Assembly (NCBI GenBank): GCA_964390645.1
Contig: CAYMLL010000135.1
Coordinates: 1 to 19,175 of the forward strand
Source: CAYMLL01 sp964390645
Lineage (GTDB): Bacteria > Planctomycetota > UBA8108
Direction of reading: 5' to 3'
DNA length: 19,175 nucleotides
The position numbers and the translations under genes were made by a program. Under the pieces are notes generated by a model. It worked only from the letters and a program-made list of their open reading frames with translations, did not search any database and was not told the origin of the DNA. Position 1 is the stretch's first letter. The number at the start of each line of letters is the position of its first letter. Below, in pieces: positions 8,201-14,888 of this stretch.

Positions 8201-10538
8201 CCGCCAATCCCCGGCTGTCGGTGCGCACGTCGAGAGCCACCGAGGCGCGCGCGCCGAGACGAGCTGCACCCTCGACGACACGGAAGAGCACGGTACGACC
8301 GGCGACCGGATCACCGCGACGATCGACGACCCGAACACTCAACGGATCCAGGGTGCTCTCGCCGGCGACTCCGACCCGACGTCTACCCCGATGCGCGACG
8401 AGCTGCGATTCGCCACTGGCGGTCGTGTCGAGGACGACCGCCTTGCTCGAAGCCGGATCTCCCGGAATCCCGACCCCGATCACCTGGCTGCGCGCGCCGA
8501 TCTCGTCCCCGGCTCGCACGCGAACGCGAGCGACTCCGTCACTGTCCGTCGAAACCACGGTTCTGCGACCCACGCCCTCGAAGGACCCCGAGCCGACCAG
8601 GAACCGGAACTCGATGCCAGAGCTCTGCCGCGGTGATCCGACCGCGGTCGTCGCCCTGACCGCGAGCTGTGCCGGATAGTCCTCACCGACGACCGTTGAC
8701 TGCCGATCTCCGGTGTCGATGACGAGATGACTCCCGGAAGTGCTTTCGCGCTGGATCCTCAGAATCACGCTCGAGGAGTGCCCACGAACGTCGCGCGCCC
8801 GGAGCCGGAAGGTATTTTCGCCGGGTCGCAGACCGAGATCGACCACGAAGCTCTCCTGAACGGCAAGAGGTGCGCCGCCGTTGACACGCAACTGGATCGT
8901 CTCCGCGAGATCGAGCGGTGTTCCCGGGTCCCGCAGACGGCCGACGACGCGTACCGACTCCTCACCGGTGAAAAAATCCGCCTCGGACCCGAACGGCGAC
9001 GGCGGAGGATGGAGGATCTCGATGCTCGGGGCCGTCGTGTCGACGAGAAGCGTGTAGACCCCCTGGCCCATCGCGGCGGACCGACCGGGGAGACCCTCCG
9101 GTCCCCACGCTGTCACGAGAAGGTCATGAACTCCGTCGCCCAGGTCGAGGTCGGCGCGAAAGATCTCTCCCGTCAGCAGCGCTGCTCTGCCGTTGACGGT
9201 GACGCCAGACACCCCCCCGGTGACGCGACCACGCAGCTCGAACGCGCCCATCGACGACACGAGTACGTCACTTCCTTCACGGGCTGGCCGAGGATCGAGG
9301 ATCTCGATGCGCGGGTAGATGTCGTCGACAGCAACGGCTACCACGTCAACCGCCGCGTTGCCGACCTGGTCAACGGCGCGAGCCGTGATCGTGTTGGCGC
9401 CGCCGACGAGCTGCAGCCCGTCGACAACGAAGGCCCCGGCGACGACATTCGCCAGCAGTCCGTTGACGCGTACCTCCGCCTCGGGGTCGTCGACCGCGCC
9501 GACCACGCTGATCGTGGCGCTGCGAAGGACCTCTCCGCTGGTCGGACTCATGATCTGCACAACCGGCGCTGTCACGTCCGGCGCCACGACACGCGGGGCG
9601 CGGATCTCGGGAAGTCGTCCCCCGTCGGGTCCGACAGCATCCGCATCTCCCGGGGCAACCCGGTGTACCCGGATCGACACCAGGCCCGTCAGGCCGTTCG
9701 CGGTCGCCGCGACCGTGATGGCGTTCTCGCCGACCTCCAGCGAGACTCTCGACGAGAAGCGTCCGCCCCCGTTCATGAGCTCGCGCGGCTTCGACGCCCC
9801 GAGTCGCAGCGTCAGCTCGGCGTCAGGGTCCGTGACGATCCCCGAGACCCGCACGGCGGCGGCGAAAACGACCGCACCGCTCGGTGGCGAGGTGATCTTG
9901 ACGACAGGCCTGCCGTCCGCGCCCGCGGCCACCGTGACGCTCGCCGAGCCCGTGACCCCGCGATGGCGCACGCCGATCGTCGCGGTGCCGACACCCCGTG
10001 CGGTCACAACCGCCTCGTCGCTGACCGAGACCACCCCCGGAGCGTCCGACGAGTAGGACGTCGACGGGTGCCGGCGCACATCCACGAGCCCCACCTCCTC
10101 ACCGAATCCCAGCACTGTCAGCGTCATCGTCTCGCCGAGACGCTGAAGCACCAGAGGATTCGGAGTGACACGGATCTCCTCGAACGCCAGCTGGCCGTTG
10201 AGGCAGGTCAGGGAGTCCTCGTCGGTCGGGTCGACGCTCTCCTCTGGATAGGGAGACGGTGGTGGATCGCCGCCGAGAAACTGATAGCTCAGCAGGTAGA
10301 CCACATCCGAGAGGTCGAGGCCGCCCGAGTCGTTCGCGTCACACGCATCCTCGCAGATCGGTGCATCGCCACCGGTGAAGAGGAACGAGAGGAGGTAGAT
10401 CGGGTCAGCGATGTCGGTGTCCAGCGTCTGGTTGCAGTCGCCGCGTTGAAACACCCCCTGCGCGAACGCGTCCGAAGACATGCACAGTGCGAGCAAGAGC
10501 GACGGCACGAGGACACACGTCCGGTGACCATCGCGCAC
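2235..10538 (-). CDS. Giant secreted RHS/YD-repeat protein with dockerin-like and Ig-like N-terminal array
   Basis: One uninterrupted frame gives about 2,767 residues from GTG 10538. Order: signal peptide 1-26 (VLVPSLLLALCMSSDAFA, cut before Q27); dockerin-like calcium segment 32-98; group 2 Ig-like 122-200; four further Ig-like units at about 210-293, 325-405, 410-498 and 503-595, each opening with a motif like VVQIMSPTSG; two group 1 (invasin-type) Ig-like units about 608-810; carboxypeptidase-regulatory-like domain 818-893; an unassigned beta-rich part; a DUF6531-like cap about 1077-1195 (YNVYTHSGEFFLDAVDM); YD repeats about 1197-2630 (YDGLGRLTLAWDN, YDALGHLALHTD); RHS core with ARYFSPELGRFLTRQDGL near 2678-2697; then a 64-residue tail with no recognised toxin fold. 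Start choice is uncertain. GTG 10538 gives the best signal peptide; in-frame GTGs at 10556 and 10580 also fit, and 10580 has an AGG 8 nt upstream. An earlier GTG at 10832 adds sequence that does not look coding. The protein is probably exported and forms an RHS shell; function is unproven. Confidence 0.9.
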   Translation of the reverse strand: MRDGHRTCVLVPSLLLALCMSSDAFAQGVFQRGDCNQTLDTDIADPIYLLSFLFTGGDAPICEDACDANDSGGLDLSDVVYLLSYQFLGGDPPPSPYPEESVDPTDEDSLTCLNGQLAFEEIRVTPNPLVLQRLGETMTLTVLGFGEEVGLVDVRRHPSTSYSSDAPGVVSVSDEAVVTARGVGTATIGVRHRGVTGSASVTVAAGADGRPVVKITSPPSGAVVFAAAVRVSGIVTDPDAELTLRLGASKPRELMNGGGRFSSRVSLEVGENAITVAATANGLTGLVSIRVHRVAPGDADAVGPDGGRLPEIRAPRVVAPDVTAPVVQIMSPTSGEVLRSATISVVGAVDDPEAEVRVNGLLANVVAGAFVVDGLQLVGGANTITARAVDQVGNAAVDVVAVAVDDIYPRIEILDPRPAREGSDVLVSSMGAFELRGRVTGGVSGVTVNGRAALLTGEIFRADLDLGDGVHDLLVTAWGPEGLPGRSAAMGQGVYTLLVDTTAPSIEILHPPPSPFGSEADFFTGEESVRVVGRLRDPGTPLDLAETIQLRVNGGAPLAVQESFVVDLGLRPGENTFRLRARDVRGHSSSVILRIQRESTSGSHLVIDTGDRQSTVVGEDYPAQLAVRATTAVGSPRQSSGIEFRFLVGSGSFEGVGRRTVVSTDSDGVARVRVRAGDEIGARSQVIGVGIPGDPASSKAVVLDTTASGESQLVAHRGRRRVGVAGESTLDPLSVRVVDRRGDPVAGRTVLFRVVEGAARLGARASVALDVRTDSRGLAVVPVALPRGASRSRVEASFAGALVSFEIDGFETGAPLDTAVKGWVGDDRGVGVAGATVRVAGADGVETTTGLRGQFVLHGAPVGRVRIEVDASATHSGTSRTVLLVSGRRHSLRGALRVVRLTDTSRTRVLRVSSSQGGVFSLTALAGLRLHVEPGSAIFSDGSHDGLVRVSAPSSRIVSGSSLDDIDVRIPIVISPSGVRFDPPARLVLPNPGFPACRTVPLHELDGNLGPRPMSPGRVSRDGLTIETSYGEGVRRGGLHFFELPGTSGGEVGRFDGDVDGGLARIVEVPQRTRSHVAGYNVYTHSGEFFLDAVDMEIRGRGLSFELRRRYESRSNFQGSLGWGWEHEYADRRVVRSPGSGNVVRVDGRGSRHEYLYDMGTERFASPIGIFSRLYEDTEGFLVEFQPDGLRYRYLPIDDSGAAGRLRSIRDRAGNRLLMERDDGGRLTAVVDTLGRRIEYAWDASGRIESVTDFTGRTVVFEYDDRGDLVAVTGPAVTGTPNGNDFPSGKRTEYRYTSGFDDRRLNHNLEAWIEPREVAAGTKIARLVNRYSENPGAAELDRVISQEIGGVNATGVVAGGAVEFEYIDRSFYAVGEPVPPGGLGAFLASEAVLTRVVDARGVTTEITSNGAGLPLVVRVYTLEDDRPRDANTLHPPAGVKPPWYETRFRWTREGLLRTEQSPRGGRTERVYDEEAPLRTSRANCVREELHAAPASSGATARPQVTLRVYEPVFGEVILETPPGSDGAPDESRATRRVLDYQENASIEALAASIGLDGAELLEALDHAGVPTGLGDQNDDGSVLHRLGRVVREDLPSTSGSDGVLRSSTRRFTYNFFGQLSTRRDAVGVVTRYGYHPERDPDGDGTATVGEGLDRDTGGFLAARIIDSDGLGDDEPLGIRDSWAYDALGHLALHTDPVGNVSTYTHNQLGQLQEQRVAEPLAYRRQLTWDADNLLSATRYSNRRANDAGTHLFVSENPWIETSYEHDILGQLVSTTREVSGGEAGPERSVTTSLRRDPDGRIVRMIRPVAGTDETRQYDERGLEIVHVVAPGTTDEKRRDVYRDENGNILVEVDAADSDGDGERERTEMRYDGHDRLAVIIDAAGGARVFERDGTGKVFMESFLGTVGGPTPPDSGTDENVLLSRIVTVWDEQGRERERRRSLFGVAEEGGGPRTVGETRHHDAEGRLVLYIDPDGVERTFVRDAAGRIVKESDTAGNVIRRRFDATGNLVREERESVSRSVVDPSVVDDPDYDQNGRLRIVETDVHVYDPLGRRVLSVDSSGGTWRVRYDSSNNPVMISDSSATAIGAAAEPDLDDSLHLLTPDQRDNITGHGNRRRFTYDGLGHVVRAVHELRADGTGDSPIESTNGFNIDGLVTEIYEWDGNGRLGAWIDDLGHRTRVEWDRAGYLERKIRHDGTVELWEVDRDGSPTRHVDFDGVVTTLQFDSLHRLVERAISSGGEVAEVIGTTLQRFEYDGLGRLTLAWDNNEAGDTTDDALVLRRHDSLGRMITEWQGGFGYSYSHDDNGRLVSERYPDGRVVVRVRGPGGAQSALRDISGMAYVEYSRMSDGRILDRVVEGGTFSTFVGVDPAGIVRPVGYDELGGITATSHETAAGDVLARFQYGLNGRGDPLWQRRVDRDGVGDVWRYDSLYRIREYQPAVFDPRVPPQNPIRKHGFLLDGNHNWRQVEIDQSVLSVTVDALDRYENFGSQALEHGATGRIERLGADRFFYDALDRLIRIERAGSVVARYRYDAVGAQDPWRGRGRGRRVEKDVLVPSRDQRPGVLRYTWAHDGVGEERESSGGVLRQYLWEDGARPAVVMGRSSEESSLPRFFLHDARGSTLVLVRGDGSRRMSAEYGPHGQLRVRNGNGAVVAVPDSGSALFFGGQLWDFESGLHCRGARYFSPELGRFLTRQDGLRPTAPFELNGYNRPGLAGLPGAVAGSRKRTLDEGFLAPLTVTLEVRSTPATWPRGVAPEARDVGVAGGKR

Positions 10539-10689
10539 GCGAGCGCCGACTCGCACTGTACACGCCGACTCTGCCAACACGCGACGAACCTGCTCTTCAA
10601 GACAACCGTTCCGGGCGGAAAGGAAGCACGCGTTTTCCTCGGCTCGCTGCCGCCCGCTCAGACCCGAACACTGGACAGGCGAACAGGCG

Positions 10690-10695
10690 ATTGTA
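10690..10695 (-). promoter_or_regulatory. Candidate -10 element (TACAAT) for the RHS / TSP3-propeller transcript
   Basis: On the minus strand the bases read GTGATACAATCG, so TACAAT matches five of the six consensus -10 bases. The hexamer 17 nt upstream (TTCGAG) is a poor -35 match. Transcription would begin near 10683, leaving a leader of about 145 nt before GTG 10538. That agrees with starts at 10580, 10556 or 10538 and would exclude the far-upstream GTG at 10832. The evidence is sequence resemblance only. Confidence 0.3.
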
Positions 10696-10803
10696 TCACG
10701 CAGCCAATGACCCTCGAAGAATCGAGTTCCGGCCGCGCCTGTCGGACGTCGGTCCGCCGGCCAATTCCCGCGAGGGTGCCGGAGTCCCGCAGAGGCGTCG
10801 AAA

Positions 10804-10822
10804 CTCGCGCCCCTCACGCGAG
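10804..10822 (-). terminator. Weak candidate terminator after the YceK-like lipoprotein gene
   Basis: A perfect 6-bp inverted repeat (CTCGCG / CGCGAG) with a 7-nt loop lies about 60 nt past the stop of the lipoprotein gene. On the minus strand it is followed by TTT at 10803-10801 and then C. The stem is GC-rich, but the T-tract is only three bases. It could end the lipoprotein transcript before the RHS promoter candidate, yet in GC-rich DNA a hairpin of this size may be chance. Confidence 0.25.
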
Positions 10823-10882
10823 GCCGCACCACCAGCCATGGAGCTGCCGACCCTCGCGACGCAGAGCCGTGAACGACCCGGC

Positions 10883-11140
10883 CTAGTTAGCCAGCGGAAT
10901 CGTGACCGGAGTGATCAGCGTGTCGGCGAGAACGGTGAACGGAAGGTCGATGATGCGCAAGAGGACACCGAACCTGGGGCTGCCCGGGTTCTCGATGTAG
11001 TTGTACGACGACTTCGTGCCGCCGTAGACCTGGAGCTTCTGTTCCCGGTCAAGAAGATGCTCCATCGTCATACAGCTGCTCGAGAAGAGCCCGACGAGCG
11101 TCAGAATCAAGGAGGTCAAGAACTTGCGGAGCCGGACCAC
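10883..11140 (-). CDS. Small YceK/YidQ-family-like lipoprotein
   Basis: The product is 85 residues. The start is GTG 11140 because a perfect AGGAGG (11147-11152) lies 6 nt upstream, whereas sequence further 5' does not look coding. The N-terminus is a typical lipoprotein signal: basic VVRLRK, hydrophobic LILTLVGLF, then SSSC, so C23 is the probable lipidated cysteine. The -3 position is Ser rather than the usual Leu. The mature part has YGGTKSSYNYIENPG and the C-terminal motif IDLPFTVLADTLITPVTIP, which matches the pattern I know from the YceK/YidQ (DUF1375) family of small envelope lipoproteins of unknown function. It is divergent from the membrane-protein gene at 11276, with 135 nt between the starts. 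Family assignment is fairly confident from the C-terminal motif; function is unknown. Confidence 0.82.
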   Translation of the reverse strand: MVRLRKFLTSLILTLVGLFSSSCMTMEHLLDREQKLQVYGGTKSSYNYIENPGSPRFGVLLRIIDLPFTVLADTLITPVTIPLAN

Positions 11141-11275
11141 CGGGATCCTCCTCTCTCTTCGAGTTTCGCGAGTGCAGGTATATAGCTTGACGACGTATTC
11201 TGACAGCGGCCAGCAAAGATGCCAGCAAAACGCGGATGACTCGTTATCGAAACCCTCCACCGAAAGGCGAATCTC
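11141..11275. promoter_or_regulatory. Divergent intergenic region between the lipoprotein and membrane-protein genes
   Basis: This 135-bp stretch must contain, or lie downstream of, the promoters of both flanking genes. It is visibly more AT-rich than its surroundings. It includes a TATATA at 11179-11184 that could be a -10 for the minus-strand lipoprotein gene; the hexamer about 16 nt upstream, CTGTCA, is a modest -35 match. On the plus strand TTGACG (11187-11192) resembles a -35, but no acceptable -10 follows at 16-18 nt. The ribosome binding sites are AGGAGG (11147-11152, minus) and AAAGG (11263-11267, plus, 8 nt before the ATG). Confidence 0.4.
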
Positions 11276-11842
11276 ATGGTGTCCATGCTCGAGCTCTGGC
11301 TTCCTGTCCTGATGTCGGCGGTCTTCGTATTCTGCGCCAGCTCCGTCATCCACATGTGCACCCCGCTCCACAAGGGAGACTACTCCAGGCTCCCGGGAGA
11401 GGATGCCATTCTCGAGTCGATGCGAAAAGAGGGCGTCGGCCGGGGAGGTTACATGTTCCCCTACGCCGGGTCGATGAAGGAGATGGGCTCGCCCGAGATG
11501 CTGGCGAAGCACAACAAGGGCCCCGTCGGCTTTCTCACCGTCGTTCCCAACGGTCCGATGAACATGGGCAAGGGCCTCGCCCAGTGGTTTGCATTCTGCG
11601 TCGTGGTCACCGCCTTCACGGCATTCGTCGCCAGCCGTGGAATCGACGGCAGTGCGGTTTTCGACGAGGTCGTCGCAACAACGCTTCCAACCTCCTTGCT
11701 GGGCTTCGCGTTGAGCAACATCACGGACTCGATCTGGAAAGGCGCCAGCTGGCGAGTGACAGCCAAGTTCATGCTGGATGGCACTGTCTACGCCGTCGTC
11801 ACGGCTGCGACGTTCGGATGGCTGTGGCCGGTGATTGACTGA
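11276..11842 (+). CDS. Conserved small integral membrane protein of unknown function
   Basis: The product is 188 residues from ATG 11276, with AAAGG 8 nt upstream. Four hydrophobic segments are visible at about 5-27, 102-120, 133-149 and 166-187, so it is an inner-membrane protein. Between the first and second lies a soluble loop with HKGDYSRLPGEDA (32-44), YMFPY (59-63) and GPVGFLTVVPNGPMNMGKGL (82-101). I recognise this pattern as that of a widespread uncharacterised membrane protein but cannot name a domain with confidence. It is the only plus-strand gene in the window. Its last 55 bases overlap the 3' end of the convergent glycosyltransferase gene, and it is divergent from the lipoprotein gene. 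Coding status is well supported by the membrane segments, the ribosome binding site and the ordinary amino-acid composition. Function is unknown. Confidence 0.85.
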   Translation: MVSMLELWLPVLMSAVFVFCASSVIHMCTPLHKGDYSRLPGEDAILESMRKEGVGRGGYMFPYAGSMKEMGSPEMLAKHNKGPVGFLTVVPNGPMNMGKGLAQWFAFCVVVTAFTAFVASRGIDGSAVFDEVVATTLPTSLLGFALSNITDSIWKGASWRVTAKFMLDGTVYAVVTAATFGWLWPVID

Positions 11843-13227
11843 AATCCCGCGGCCAGATTCAATTCCGTCGCGAGCTCCGTCGCACGCCGACGACGATCAA
11901 AGCGTAAAACGTCCGTTCCCCGCGGTGGCGCGTAGCCTCGGTCGAGCGCACGCCGCAACACCCTCTCGATCGCATCTCCGTCGTCCGGAGGCGCCAGCAT
12001 CTCGTGTCCGACGCTTGCGAGAAGTGAGCGGGTGGCACCGTCCGGAACGATCCCTACGATCGGCTTCCCGGCAACGAGATACTCGTACAGCTTCCCTCGC
12101 ACGTAGGTCACGCCATCGTCGGGAGGGTCGTAGAGCAGCAGGCGGTCGGCTGCGAGGTGAAGTCGAAGAGCCTCTTCGTGCGTCAGCATCCCGGGCATCT
12201 CGAAGAGCGTCTCGAGACCGCGCTCCAGGATACCGCCACGGACGCCGGGGCCGATGTCACCCGCGAGGACGAAGCGCACCCGGTTCGCACACAGCGCCCC
12301 GACATCTCGCAGCCGGACGAGGGCGTCGAGTAGCGGCGCGAGGCTCATGTCGTGCCAGCCGAGCCGGCAGAAGGTGCCCGTGTGCGCGAAGAGCAGCGCT
12401 CCGTCCGGCGGCGGCGTCCACGCCGGCGGCGACGTGACAGTCGCTCGAGCCCGAGCCAGCTCGTCGAGGTCCACGCCATTCGGAATGACGGTGAGCTTCG
12501 AGGCGATCTGCGGACAGCGCTCGCGGTAGGTCGCGGCCATCTCCGGCGTGTTGACGATGATCCGGGATGCGCGCGCGAAGCACGCCCGCTCCATCACGCT
12601 CTCGAGACACCGACGCAGCCGCAGAGTGCGCACCGGCTTCTTCAGTGACTCGAAGGACCACGGATCGCGCAGGTCCATCACCCACGGCAGTCCGGTCCTT
12701 CTCGCCAGCAAGAGCCCGAGGACGTGAGATGACTCGGGCGGCGACGTGCTGTAGAGAACGTCGATCCCCTCGCGCTTGATCGTCCGCATGCCCGCAAGCA
12801 CCGCCGGAAGCGCCCACGTGATCTCCGGGTCCGGAAGGAGGAAATGCTCGAGGAGGTCCCGACGAAGCGTGCGTGGTCGCGTACCACGACGCGAGGAGGG
12901 CGTCGAGTCGACCCGCGGGCCGTCCGGCCGCTGACGACCGAGCACTGACCTCAGTGTGCCCCGATTCAGCTGCGGTGAACGCACGACGATGTTCCCCGAG
13001 TCGTGGTCCGCGCGAGGCTCGCCGAGACGGCCCACCGTCAGCACGACGGGGCTCCAACCGCACCCGGGCAACAATCGGGCGAACTGCCGGGAGCGCTCGA
13101 CGCCGCCGTTCTGCCGCGGTGGGAAGTGGTAGCAGAGCATGAGGACGCGACGGGGGTCGTCAACCGGCTCGAGCTCGGCCGCTTCGCCGGGCTCCGCCAT
13201 GTCGTTCTCGAACGTCGCCCGTGTCAT
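11788..13227 (-). CDS. Glycosyltransferase family 4 (GT-B fold)
   Basis: The product is 479 residues. The N-terminal Rossmann-like half begins with RVLMLCYHFPPRQNGGVERS (27-46), typical of GT4 enzymes that take a nucleotide-sugar donor. DLRDPW is at 185-190, the hinge-region PNGVD at 249-253, and HTGTFCRLGWHD at 282-293. The donor-binding signature KLYEYLVAGKPIVGIVPDG is at 379-397, with glutamate E382 in the usual E-x7-E region. There is no signal peptide, so it acts at the cytoplasmic side of the membrane, presumably in polysaccharide or glycoconjugate assembly. Start: ATG 13227 has only a poorly spaced AGGA; ATG 13200 is an alternative, and both precede the conserved core. The last 18 codons and the stop run antisense to the end of the membrane-protein gene. 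No other polysaccharide genes adjoin it, so the acceptor cannot be inferred. Confidence 0.92.
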   Translation of the reverse strand: MTRATFENDMAEPGEAAELEPVDDPRRVLMLCYHFPPRQNGGVERSRQFARLLPGCGWSPVVLTVGRLGEPRADHDSGNIVVRSPQLNRGTLRSVLGRQRPDGPRVDSTPSSRRGTRPRTLRRDLLEHFLLPDPEITWALPAVLAGMRTIKREGIDVLYSTSPPESSHVLGLLLARRTGLPWVMDLRDPWSFESLKKPVRTLRLRRCLESVMERACFARASRIIVNTPEMAATYRERCPQIASKLTVIPNGVDLDELARARATVTSPPAWTPPPDGALLFAHTGTFCRLGWHDMSLAPLLDALVRLRDVGALCANRVRFVLAGDIGPGVRGGILERGLETLFEMPGMLTHEEALRLHLAADRLLLYDPPDDGVTYVRGKLYEYLVAGKPIVGIVPDGATRSLLASVGHEMLAPPDDGDAIERVLRRALDRGYAPPRGTDVLRFDRRRRATELATELNLAAGFQSITGHSHPNVAAVTTA

Positions 13228-13333
13228 CGTCCTACCAGGTTCCGAGAAGCTGCCGGGGCACGTATGGGCCGCCGGAGACTTCTTCGTGACGAGGCGCGTG
13301 CCGTCTTGAGCCCTGCCCGCTCGGTGCCCGCGG

Positions 13334-14755
13334 TCAGCTCCCGGGAGAGCCCTTCAACCCCGCCCCGCCGACACAGACCAGGTGACGGCGGGTACGAAAG
13401 AGAAGATCCCCGTCCGCTATCGCCGGCGTCGCCATCGCGACTGCCCCGAGCTGATTGACGGCGAGCGTCTTCAGCTCGCGGCCGGCCGCGATGACGTGCA
13501 CGTCTCCGTCTTCGCTCGTGAAGTAGAGCTTGCCGTCCGAGGCGACAGGCGATGCAGTGAAGCCGTGGCGCCCCTTGCCCAGACGCTCGCGGTAGAGACG
13601 CTCGCCCGTCTTCGCTTCGAAGCACGAGAGCACACCGTTGTCCCGACACGCGTAGAGGAGTCCGCGGTAGATGATGGGTGTCTGCATGTAGTTGCCCCCC
13701 CGCTGTCGACTCCATACGAGATGCTCGTGCTTCCAGTCGCCGTCGCCGAGCTCGATGTTGCCCGTCACATCAGCGCTCAGCGCGTAGATCGGCGAATAGC
13801 GCCCGTGGGCGCTGGTGATGAAGACGAGGCCCTCCCAGACTACCGGCGTCGGCACGGGAATGTCGCCGCCGCCCCCGAGCTTCCAGATCTCCTTCCCGTC
13901 GGCGAGATCGTAGCCCCCGATGTGACGGTACCCGTTGACGAGGACGCGACCGACACCGCGATGCACATGAACGGTCGGTGTGCTCCACGTTGGCACGTCC
14001 CTGCGCGCCGTCCTCCAGACCTCACGCCCGTCCTCGATGTCGTGAGCGGCGATGAAGGATCCCTCCTGGACGTCGCATTGCACGATGACGCGCCCGCCGT
14101 GGATCACCGGCGAGCTCCCGAAGCCCCACTGTGCGTCCTTGGCACGATAGTAGCCGGAGTCGAGGCGGCCGAATTGCCTCTTCCACAAGAGCTTCCCGTC
14201 CGTCTCGTAGCAGAAGAGCCCTTCGGATCCGAAGAACGCGACGATACGCTCGCCGTCCGTCGCCGGCGTCGAGTTCGCATGGCTCGACTTCGTATGACGC
14301 CGGATCCTCGGAATCCCCTCGTGTGCGGCCCTCGTCCACAGAATCTCGCCGGACCGCCGGTCGAGAGCCAGGAGGCGAAAGGAGTGGGACGAGTCATCGT
14401 CCGCGGGCTTGATGTCGCCGTAGAGACCGACCCTGAGCCGGGCATCATCCTTCTCGCTCACCGCGGTCGTCAGGTAGACCCGATCGCCCCAGACGATCGG
14501 GCTCGAGAGCCCTAGCCCGGGAATGCGGGTCTTCCAGCGCACCCTCTCCTTCTTGACGACATCCCATCTCGTCGGTGTCGCCTTGCCATCGGTCCAGCCG
14601 CGAGCCCCCGGACCGCGAAACGACGGCCAGCGCGTCTCGACCCGGTCCTCGGCGCGCAGTACATCCACGCGCGACAGCGTCGGCAGAGCGGCGGCCAACA
14701 TGGTCAGAGCGACTCGAACGATCAGAATACGGGTGACCCGGATGTGGAAGCTCAC
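13334..14755 (-). CDS. Exported PQQ-like (BamB-like) beta-propeller protein
   Basis: The product is 473 residues from GTG 14755, with AGGA 8 nt upstream (14764-14767). Residues 1-36 are a signal peptide (basic start, hydrophobic VALTMLAAALPTL, probable cut after VLRA). The mature protein opens with WPSFRGPGARGW (43-54), the usual beginning of the many planctomycete PQQ-binding-like propellers. Repeats of the kind LLALDRRSGEILW (128-140), CYETDGKLLWKRQFG (182-196), IAAHDIEDGREVW (235-247), GGYDLADGKEIW (280-291) and CFEAKTGERLYRERLG (378-393) mark the blades, about seven to eight in all. The family includes true PQQ enzymes as well as non-catalytic scaffolds. No clear catalytic Asp/Glu set or haem motif is visible here, so a catalytic role is not claimed. 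It lies 106 nt before the glycosyltransferase and 133 nt after the isomerase gene, so co-transcription is possible but unproven. Confidence 0.92.
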   Translation of the reverse strand: MSFHIRVTRILIVRVALTMLAAALPTLSRVDVLRAEDRVETRWPSFRGPGARGWTDGKATPTRWDVVKKERVRWKTRIPGLGLSSPIVWGDRVYLTTAVSEKDDARLRVGLYGDIKPADDDSSHSFRLLALDRRSGEILWTRAAHEGIPRIRRHTKSSHANSTPATDGERIVAFFGSEGLFCYETDGKLLWKRQFGRLDSGYYRAKDAQWGFGSSPVIHGGRVIVQCDVQEGSFIAAHDIEDGREVWRTARRDVPTWSTPTVHVHRGVGRVLVNGYRHIGGYDLADGKEIWKLGGGGDIPVPTPVVWEGLVFITSAHGRYSPIYALSADVTGNIELGDGDWKHEHLVWSRQRGGNYMQTPIIYRGLLYACRDNGVLSCFEAKTGERLYRERLGKGRHGFTASPVASDGKLYFTSEDGDVHVIAAGRELKTLAVNQLGAVAMATPAIADGDLLFRTRRHLVCVGGAGLKGSPGS

Positions 14756-14888
14756 GGTGCATTTCCTGGCAAGGGCGGTGTGAAGAGATCATTCTCGCCT
14801 GTGCGGGAAGCTCCCCACAAGCTCCGCTCGTCGAGGATGCCCTCAGGAAGCCGGGGGCGGACGGGCGGTCTCCCGATCCGGAAGCCGA

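Larger units (their letters stand above)
10539..10882. other. Intergenic region upstream of the RHS gene
   Basis: About 344 bases separate the chosen RHS start from the stop of the small lipoprotein gene. Reading frames cross it, but none has recognisable protein character. It holds one good -10-like hexamer for the minus strand (10690-10695), a GC-rich inverted repeat (10804-10822) and a small palindrome at 10713-10726 (CTCGA, 4-nt loop, TCGAG). If the RHS protein starts at 10556 or 10580, the region shortens accordingly. I see no RNA gene in it. Confidence 0.55.

Noticed and set aside
10480..10538. Lipoprotein signal in the RHS N-terminus (LLLALC)
   Set aside because: The residue before the cysteine is Leu, not Gly/Ala/Ser, and a normal signal peptidase I site (AFA before QG) follows seven residues later.
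10539..10832. Extension of the RHS protein to the in-frame GTG at 10832
   Set aside because: The extra 98 residues look non-coding, they would bury the signal peptide inside the chain, and they lie largely upstream of the best -10 candidate.
8727..10886. Plus-strand open frame of 719 codons opposite the Ig-like stack
   Set aside because: It is low-complexity Arg/Asp/Val-rich shadow sequence; the minus strand gives Ig-like and dockerin-like domains and a signal peptide.
11187..11215. Plus-strand promoter built on TTGACG
   Set aside because: No reasonable -10 hexamer occurs at a 16-18 nt spacing.
11141..11512. N-terminal extension of the small lipoprotein to 209 residues
   Set aside because: The extension is antisense to the membrane-protein gene and lacks coding character. 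AGGAGG placed 6 nt before GTG 11140 and the lipoprotein signal right after it fix the start.
13228..13333. Possible small gene or RNA between the propeller and glycosyltransferase genes
   Set aside because: No convincing start, ribosome binding site or stable hairpin was seen in these 106 bases.
14756..14888. Possible terminator or promoter between the isomerase and PQQ-like genes
   Set aside because: No inverted repeat followed by a T-tract and no convincing -10/-35 pair was found in these 133 bases, so nothing is annotated.
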